Positions 6,448 to 10,056 of a stretch of 10,056 bases of DNA are shown in pieces. A program made the translations under genes and the position numbers. Each line of letters starts with the position of its first letter. Position 1 is the stretch's first letter. The notes beneath the pieces are model-generated. The model was not told the origin of the DNA and searched no databases. It worked only from the letters and a program-made list of their open reading frames with translations. This stretch comes from an uncultured Campylobacter sp. (GTDB lineage Bacteria; Campylobacterota; Campylobacteria; Campylobacterales; Campylobacteraceae). Where the stretch lies: the NCBI RefSeq assembly GCF_938045625.1, contig NZ_CALIAV010000007.1:1-10056 (forward strand). The letters are read 5' to 3'.

Positions 6448-7518
6448 TTGACAAATTTAATAGAAAAACTCCAAAGCGGCGAACGTCTGGACGCGGACGA
6501 ATGCGCAGGCTTGTACGACCTAGACCTTTTTACGCTGGGTAAATTCGCAAACGCCAAACGGCGGAAACTGCACGGCAAAAAGGTGTTTTTTAACGTAAAT
6601 CGCCACATAAATCCGACCAATATCTGCGCAGACGTGTGTAAATTTTGCGCGTTTTCCGCAAACCGCAAAAATCCAAACCCATATACGATGAGTCACGATG
6701 AGATCCTAAAAATCGTCGAAAAAAGCGTCGCCGGCGGCGCAAAAGAGATACATATCGTCTCGGCGCACAACCCCGATACCTCGTGGCAGTGGTATTTGGA
6801 AATTTTTAAAAAAATCAAGGAAAAATACCCGCAAATCCACGTCAAGGCTCTAACAGCGGCGGAGGTTGATTTCCTCTCGCGAAAACACGGCCTTAGCTAC
6901 GAAGAAGTCGTAGAAAAGATGCTCGAATACGGCGTGGACTCGATGCCTGGCGGCGGAGCGGAGATCTTTGACGAAGAGGTTAGGCGTAAAATCTGCAAAG
7001 GCAAGGTGAGCTCGGAAAACTGGCTCAAAATCCACCGCCTTTGGCACGAAAAAGGCAGAGAAAGCAACGCTACGATGCTGTTTGGCCACGTAGAAAGCAG
7101 GCAAAACCGCATCGATCATATGCTGCGGATTCGTGATTTGCAGGACAAGACGGGCGGATTTAACGCCTTTATCCCGCTTGTTTATCAGCGCGACAACAAC
7201 TATCTAAAAGTGGAAAACTATCCCGGCTCGGCCGAAATTTTAAAAACCTTTGCTATCTCGCGCCTGGTGCTCGATAATCTCGCGCACATCAAGGCGTACT
7301 GGGCGACTTCGACTATAAATTTGGCTATGGTCGCGCAGGAATTCGGCGCTGATGATCTAGACGGCACGATAGAAAAAGAGAGCATCCAAAGCGCGGCCGG
7401 AGCGAAATCGGCAAGCGGTATGAGTCTTAGAAATTTTACCGATCTCATTCAGACTTCGGGCTTTGTTCCCGTCGAGCGAGATAGCTTGTATAACGAACTA
7501 AAAATTTACGATAACTAA
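6448..7518 (+). CDS. mqnE: Aminofutalosine synthase (radical SAM), menaquinone synthesis
   Basis: MqnE is a cytoplasmic radical S-adenosylmethionine enzyme. It joins the adenosyl radical to 3-[(1-carboxyvinyl)oxy]benzoate to form aminofutalosine, an early step of the futalosine route to menaquinone used by Campylobacter and Helicobacter. The 356-residue product has the iron-sulfur cluster motif CADVCKFC (Cys60, Cys64, Cys67). It also has the family stretches KEIHIVSAHNPD, GGGAEIFDEEVRRKIC, LFGHVESRQNRIDHM and FIPLVYQRDNNYL. MqnC is the closest alternative, but this overall pattern fits MqnE. The start is TTG at 6448: an in-frame TAA at 6442-6444 forbids a longer form, and the next ATG lies beyond the cluster motif. 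The ribosome site is weak (GGA 7 bases upstream). It is divergent from the GlnD-family gene, and its stop codon overlaps the ribosome site of the permease fragment that follows. Confidence 0.93.
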   Translation: MTNLIEKLQSGERLDADECAGLYDLDLFTLGKFANAKRRKLHGKKVFFNVNRHINPTNICADVCKFCAFSANRKNPNPYTMSHDEILKIVEKSVAGGAKEIHIVSAHNPDTSWQWYLEIFKKIKEKYPQIHVKALTAAEVDFLSRKHGLSYEEVVEKMLEYGVDSMPGGGAEIFDEEVRRKICKGKVSSENWLKIHRLWHEKGRESNATMLFGHVESRQNRIDHMLRIRDLQDKTGGFNAFIPLVYQRDNNYLKVENYPGSAEILKTFAISRLVLDNLAHIKAYWATSTINLAMVAQEFGADDLDGTIEKESIQSAAGAKSASGMSLRNFTDLIQTSGFVPVERDSLYNELKIYDN

Positions 7519-7523
7519 GGAGG
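7517..7523 (+). promoter_or_regulatory. Strong Shine-Dalgarno site setting the TTG start of the permease fragment
   Basis: AAGGAGG overlaps the last two bases of the mqnE stop codon and ends 5 bases before the TTG at 7529. A full seven-base match at ideal spacing makes the TTG start credible and implies the permease was read from the mqnE transcript. Confidence 0.75.
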
Positions 7524-7528
7524 CGGAA

Positions 7529-7585
7529 TTGGATTTTTTTAAACTCAAGCAAAACGGCACTAGCGTAAAGACCGAGTTTAGCGCT
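7529..7585 (+). pseudogene. NCS2-family purine permease, first 19 codons only, cut by the junction
   Basis: TTG starts a peptide MDFFKLKQNGTSVKTEFSA, which matches the start of Campylobacter NCS2 (xanthine/uracil/guanine-type) permeases as I know them. There the next residues would be about GLTTFLTMMYIV, entering the first membrane helix. Here the hydrophobic continuation is absent and the frame passes into an unrelated protein at about codon 20. The gene order mqnE then permease is that of C. jejuni Cj1368-Cj1369 (from memory), so the permease is expected at this place. The fragment cannot function on its own. A gene caller would wrongly report one 472-residue protein from 7529 to 8947. The family call rests on 19 residues plus gene order. 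Confidence 0.7.
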
Positions 7586-7595
7586 ACGCCCTCCT
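7575..7595. other. Junction between Campylobacter-like and Negativicute-like DNA
   Basis: Up to about 7585 the protein frame, gene order and AAATTT-rich composition are Campylobacter-like. From about 7586 codon use, protein content and gene neighbours are those of a Selenomonas-like Firmicute. No repeat, attachment site, transposon end or tRNA gene lies at the change, which argues against a mobile element. The exact base cannot be fixed without the two parent sequences; 7585/7586 is the best guess from the permease peptide. Confidence 0.75.
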
Positions 7596-8947
7596 GCAAG
7601 GTCTCCTCCGCTCCCATTCCATTCTATTATCGCATTACAGCCTATGGAATGTTTGGTGCCGTAACTGCCCCGTCAACACCAATTGCAGCGCCATATTTCA
7701 TGGCAAAAGCCCCCATTCCAATCTTTCATTATACGGAAGATCATCCTGCAAGCCTCAAGCCCTTTCTGCTCTGGCACAGCATTCCGAATGCCGTTCTCTA
7801 TGAGGTTGAACTTCTCTCCGCACCGCCGGCACAGGAGGGCGGCACGACGCCATCACCGACGAATCACCTGACGAGTACGCGCAGCGTTTTTACAAACGGC
7901 TGGCAGGCTGATCTGCGCTCCTATCAGAACTATGAAAAGATATACTGGCGCGTGCGGGCACTCGGGCTGAAGCTTGAGCCAATCGGAGAATTCTCCCCTG
8001 CCGAGGAGCTTTATTTGGATAAGTCCGCAGATGTTCCAAATCGTCCGATCCCAAATACCTACGATCAGATGATGAACTTCCATCAGCCCATCTATCCTGT
8101 ATATCAATGGATTCCGTTAAACGGCGTAACACGTTATGAGGTCGAACTGCTGACAGAGCCTCCTGCAAAGGAGCACGGTACAGAACCGGATCCAAACCGT
8201 GCATGGGCACAGACGATCACGGCCGCCAATGCAGTCTATGATGAATATGCGCGCCCCTATGCGGGCACATATTACTGGCGGGTACGAGGCCTGGACGAGG
8301 AGGACAATACCATTGGAACGTGGTCAGATCTCGCCTCATTCACCGTCGATGCTGTGAATGATCGCATCTATGCAGCGGCGCTCGGGGACAGCATCACGCA
8401 CGGTGGGGGCGCTATATCAAGCTCGCCCGCATTCCTCGAATACAGCTATACAACATACCTGCCGTTCGAATGCCTCAATCTCGGACGTAGCGGCGATACC
8501 GCCCATACAACACTGGAGCGTTTTGAGCAGGATGTACTTCCACTGCACCCGGTGAACCTGCTGATCCTGACCGGATCGAACAGTCTGCGCGCCTATGGTG
8601 TCACGGCACAGGACATCATTGACGATTTGGATGAACTGCAAAAGAAGTGTCTGAACCACGGCATTCGTCCCATTTTCCTGACGCTCCTGCCGATCAACCC
8701 TGAACACATTTCGCTTGCCTTCCACACCGAGACAGATCCATCATGGAAATGGAAGATGATGGCTGTAAACACCTGGATCAGAACGCAGGAATTCTATGTG
8801 GACATGGAGCCATATTTCTACGACAAAGAGCGGCGTATTCTGGATCCGCTGCTCTCCACGGATGGTCTGCATCCTGATATCAACGGGAAGCGGATGATGG
8901 CGGAAATCATCAATGAGCACCGCGATCTGTTCCGTGAGCTTCCATAA
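7586..8947 (+). CDS. SGNH/GDSL-type hydrolase with two fibronectin/Ig-like repeats, 5' end missing
   Basis: The C-terminal 453 residues of a larger or differently started protein whose true beginning is lost at the junction. Numbered from the TTG at 7529, two related beta-rich repeats lie at about 63-164 and 172-274. Each has a YEVELL strand (91-96; 203-208), a PPA-x-E turn and a YWRVR strand near its end (139-143; 249-253). An SGNH esterase/lipase domain follows from about 279: GDSIT (286-290) with nucleophile Ser288, LGRSGDT (318-324), GSN (349-351) with Asn351, and DGLHP (445-449) with Asp445 and His448. All four SGNH blocks are present, so the enzyme should be active. Such enzymes remove acyl groups from sugars, lipids or cell-wall polymers; the substrate here is unknown. 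Repeats beside the enzyme domain suggest carbohydrate or surface binding. Whether it is secreted cannot be told without the N-terminus. It converges on queA. Confidence 0.8.
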   Translation, partial: TPSCKVSSAPIPFYYRITAYGMFGAVTAPSTPIAAPYFMAKAPIPIFHYTEDHPASLKPFLLWHSIPNAVLYEVELLSAPPAQEGGTTPSPTNHLTSTRSVFTNGWQADLRSYQNYEKIYWRVRALGLKLEPIGEFSPAEELYLDKSADVPNRPIPNTYDQMMNFHQPIYPVYQWIPLNGVTRYEVELLTEPPAKEHGTEPDPNRAWAQTITAANAVYDEYARPYAGTYYWRVRGLDEEDNTIGTWSDLASFTVDAVNDRIYAAALGDSITHGGGAISSSPAFLEYSYTTYLPFECLNLGRSGDTAHTTLERFEQDVLPLHPVNLLILTGSNSLRAYGVTAQDIIDDLDELQKKCLNHGIRPIFLTLLPINPEHISLAFHTETDPSWKWKMMAVNTWIRTQEFYVDMEPYFYDKERRILDPLLSTDGLHPDINGKRMMAEIINEHRDLFRELP

Positions 8948-8951
8948 GCAG

Positions 8952-8983
8952 AAACAACGCGATTTTTCATCGCGTTGTTTTTT
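8952..8983. terminator. Shared Rho-independent terminator between the hydrolase gene and queA
   Basis: AAACAACGCGAT (8952-8963) and ATCGCGTTGTTT (8969-8980) form a perfect 12-bp stem with a 5-base loop, followed on the plus strand by a T-run to 8983. It starts 5 bases after the hydrolase stop codon. On the minus strand the same stem starts just after the queA stop (8984-8982) and ends in TTTCTGCTT, a weaker tail, so it can stop both convergent transcripts. The queA stop codon overlaps the plus-strand T-run. Confidence 0.85.
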
Positions 8984-10013
8984 ATTGTCGTGATTGGATG
9001 AGCATGGCATCACCAAAGGAAAAGAAGCGATACGCTTCTGCTACAGCCGTGCGATATGCCTCCAGCGTGAACGCACGCCCCGCAAAGGCGCTGATCAGCA
9101 TAATGAGGGTAGACTTCGGAAGATGAAAGTTTGTGATTACAGCGTCTACCACTTTGAATTCATATCCCGGATAGATGAATATGTTTGTCCATCCGCTCCC
9201 CGCCTCGACAGTCCCCGTAGACGAGGCTGCTGCTTCCAGTGTACGGATGGACGTTGTACCGACAGCAACAACACGTCGCCCCTCTTTTTTTGCCATATGA
9301 ATGAGTTCTGCGGTCTCTGTTGGAACCGAATAAAACTCACTGTGCATCACATGATCTTCAATGGTATCGACATGAACAGGACGAAATGTGCCAAGCCCGA
9401 CGTGAAGGGTGATAAAGCCAAATTGGATGCCCTTTCTGCGAAGCTCCTCCATCAGTGACTCTGTAAAGTGCAGCCCCGCTGTCGGCGCTGCAGCCGAGCC
9501 TTTCACACGGCTGTATACCGTCTGATATCGCTCCCGATTCTCCAGCTTCTCATGAATGTATGGGGGAAGCGGCATATTGCCCAAGCGATCCAGAATCTCC
9601 TCAAAGATGCCGTCGTAGATAAATCGTACGATACGCCCGCCAAAATCCGTATGAGCGACAATCTCGCAGGACAGTTCTTCGCCAAAGTGGACGACGGAGC
9701 CGATGCGCATTTTTTTTCCGGGTTTGACCAATGCCTCCCATTGATCTTTATCCATTTGACGCAGGAGAAAGACCTCGACCTTCCCGCCCGTTTGACTGCG
9801 CGCACCGATGAGCCGTGCAGGGATGACACGCGTATCGTTGAAGATCAGAACGTCGCCACTTCTTAGAAAATCGCCAAGTTCATAAAAATGCCGATGCTCA
9901 ATCCTATGCTCATTGGGGTGCAAAACCATAAGGCGTGCGCTGTCACGCGGCTCTAGCGGTATCTGAGCAATACGTTCCTCCGGCAGATCATAGTCAAAAT
10001 CAGAAATATCCAT
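8982..10013 (-). CDS. queA: tRNA preQ1(34) S-adenosylmethionine ribosyltransferase-isomerase
   Basis: QueA moves and rearranges the ribosyl group of S-adenosylmethionine onto preQ1 already placed at the wobble base of tRNA, giving epoxyqueuosine, the next-to-last step of queuosine synthesis in the cytoplasm. The 343-residue product is full length. It opens MDISDFDYDLPEERIAQ and carries NDTRVIPARL (59-68), AAPTAGLHFT (175-184), HVGLGTFRPV (204-213), VGTTSIRTLE (251-260), NFHLPKSTL (295-303) and YRFFSFGDAML (328-338). I take the ATG at 10013, not the GTG four codons upstream: AGGTGA lies 8 bases before this ATG and contains that GTG, and the family starts at this point. In many bacteria tgt follows queA. 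Here a hairpin and a convergent gene follow instead, so tgt must be elsewhere. Upstream lies the end of another minus-strand gene, 17 bases away. Confidence 0.96.
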   Translation of the reverse strand: MDISDFDYDLPEERIAQIPLEPRDSARLMVLHPNEHRIEHRHFYELGDFLRSGDVLIFNDTRVIPARLIGARSQTGGKVEVFLLRQMDKDQWEALVKPGKKMRIGSVVHFGEELSCEIVAHTDFGGRIVRFIYDGIFEEILDRLGNMPLPPYIHEKLENRERYQTVYSRVKGSAAAPTAGLHFTESLMEELRRKGIQFGFITLHVGLGTFRPVHVDTIEDHVMHSEFYSVPTETAELIHMAKKEGRRVVAVGTTSIRTLEAAASSTGTVEAGSGWTNIFIYPGYEFKVVDAVITNFHLPKSTLIMLISAFAGRAFTLEAYRTAVAEAYRFFSFGDAMLIQSRQ

Positions 10014-10021
10014 CTCGTAGT

Positions 10022-10027
10022 TCACCT
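10022..10027 (-). promoter_or_regulatory. Shine-Dalgarno site deciding the queA start
   Basis: AGGTGA on the minus strand is 8 bases before the ATG at 10013. It includes the GTG that would otherwise be the longest start, which makes that GTG an unlikely initiator. Confidence 0.65.
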
Positions 10028-10030
10028 GGC

Positions 10031-10056
10031 CTAGTATAGCTTCTCAAGGGTAACGT
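10031..10056 (-). CDS. Last codons of an upstream gene, possibly SpoIID/LytB-like
   Basis: One minus-strand frame entering from the right edge reads VTLEKLY and stops with TAG at 10033-10031, 17 bases before the queA start. This ending resembles the C-terminus of SpoIID/LytB-domain proteins (…GVTLEKLY style). A spoIID-like gene is, as I recall, a usual neighbour between ruvB and queA in Negativicutes. Only seven residues are visible, so this is a suggestion from tail sequence and gene order. If right, queA is in the ruvAB-spoIID-queA operon and read from a promoter outside the window. Confidence 0.4.

Noticed and set aside
7529..8947. A novel permease-start/SGNH fusion protein of 472 residues
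   Set aside because: The first 19 residues fit the expected NCS2 permease of the upstream operon, the rest fits another phylum, and composition changes at the same place. A chimera explains this better than a new protein.
8994..9866. Long plus-strand frames opposite queA (154 and 132 codons)
   Set aside because: They lie wholly antisense to a complete, motif-rich queA, and their translations are rich in Cys, Arg and His in a way typical of shadow frames. No ribosome sites or homology were seen.
10014..10025. GTG start of queA at 10025
   Set aside because: This GTG is part of the AGGTGA ribosome site serving the ATG at 10013, and QueA proteins begin at the later point.
7586..10056. A horizontally acquired island in Campylobacter
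   Set aside because: The segment carries a housekeeping gene (queA) in what looks like its native neighbourhood, without integrase, repeats or tRNA site at the edge. Transfer cannot be excluded but is less likely than an artefact.

Overview
The window reads as two unrelated pieces of bacterial DNA joined near position 7585. The left piece (1 to about 7585) looks like an epsilonproteobacterium, most likely a Campylobacter of the higher-GC, mainly oral group (C. rectus/showae-like). Its AAATTT-rich spacers and gene products fit, and so does the order glmS, GlnD-family gene, divergent mqnE, then the start of an NCS2 purine permease. From memory this is the order of C. jejuni Cj1366c-Cj1369. The right piece (about 7586 to 10056) looks like a Negativicute such as Selenomonas or Centipeda. 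It has different base usage, no AAATTT at all, an SGNH hydrolase, and a queA gene preceded by the tail of what is probably a SpoIID-like gene. Genus assignments are inferences from protein resemblance, not searches.

Left piece, minus strand, in transcription order from right to left: a GlnD-family HD/ACT protein whose nucleotidyltransferase motif looks degenerate (6335-3879); glmS, complete, 2 bases downstream (3876-2041); a terminator-like hairpin and a second inverted repeat; a small orphan protein (1897-1475); a cysteine-rich zinc-ribbon protein with a DUF1963-like end (1372-236); and the first 61 codons of a small unknown protein with its own promoter (185-1). On the plus strand, mqnE (menaquinone synthesis by the futalosine route) starts at a TTG codon behind a perfect TATAAT box. 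An NCS2 permease begins right after it, with its Shine-Dalgarno sequence on the mqnE stop codon, but only 19 codons survive before the sequence changes.

Right piece: the 3' part of a gene for a two-repeat (fibronectin/Ig-like) plus SGNH/GDSL hydrolase protein runs on the plus strand to 8947. It converges on queA (10013-8982, minus) across a shared 12-bp hairpin terminator. The last codons of an upstream gene, probably SpoIID/LytB-like, lie at the right edge.

The long reading frame from 7529 to 8947 joins a permease start to a hydrolase in frame. I read it as a chimera of two organisms that share a habitat (mixed-sample assembly or library artefact), not as a new fusion protein. No convincing new biological system is present. 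The best biological observations are the apparently dead transferase motif in the GlnD-family protein and the unexplained small genes downstream of glmS. No stretch longer than 300 bases lacks a gene, and I saw no tRNA, rRNA, CRISPR array or insertion sequence.
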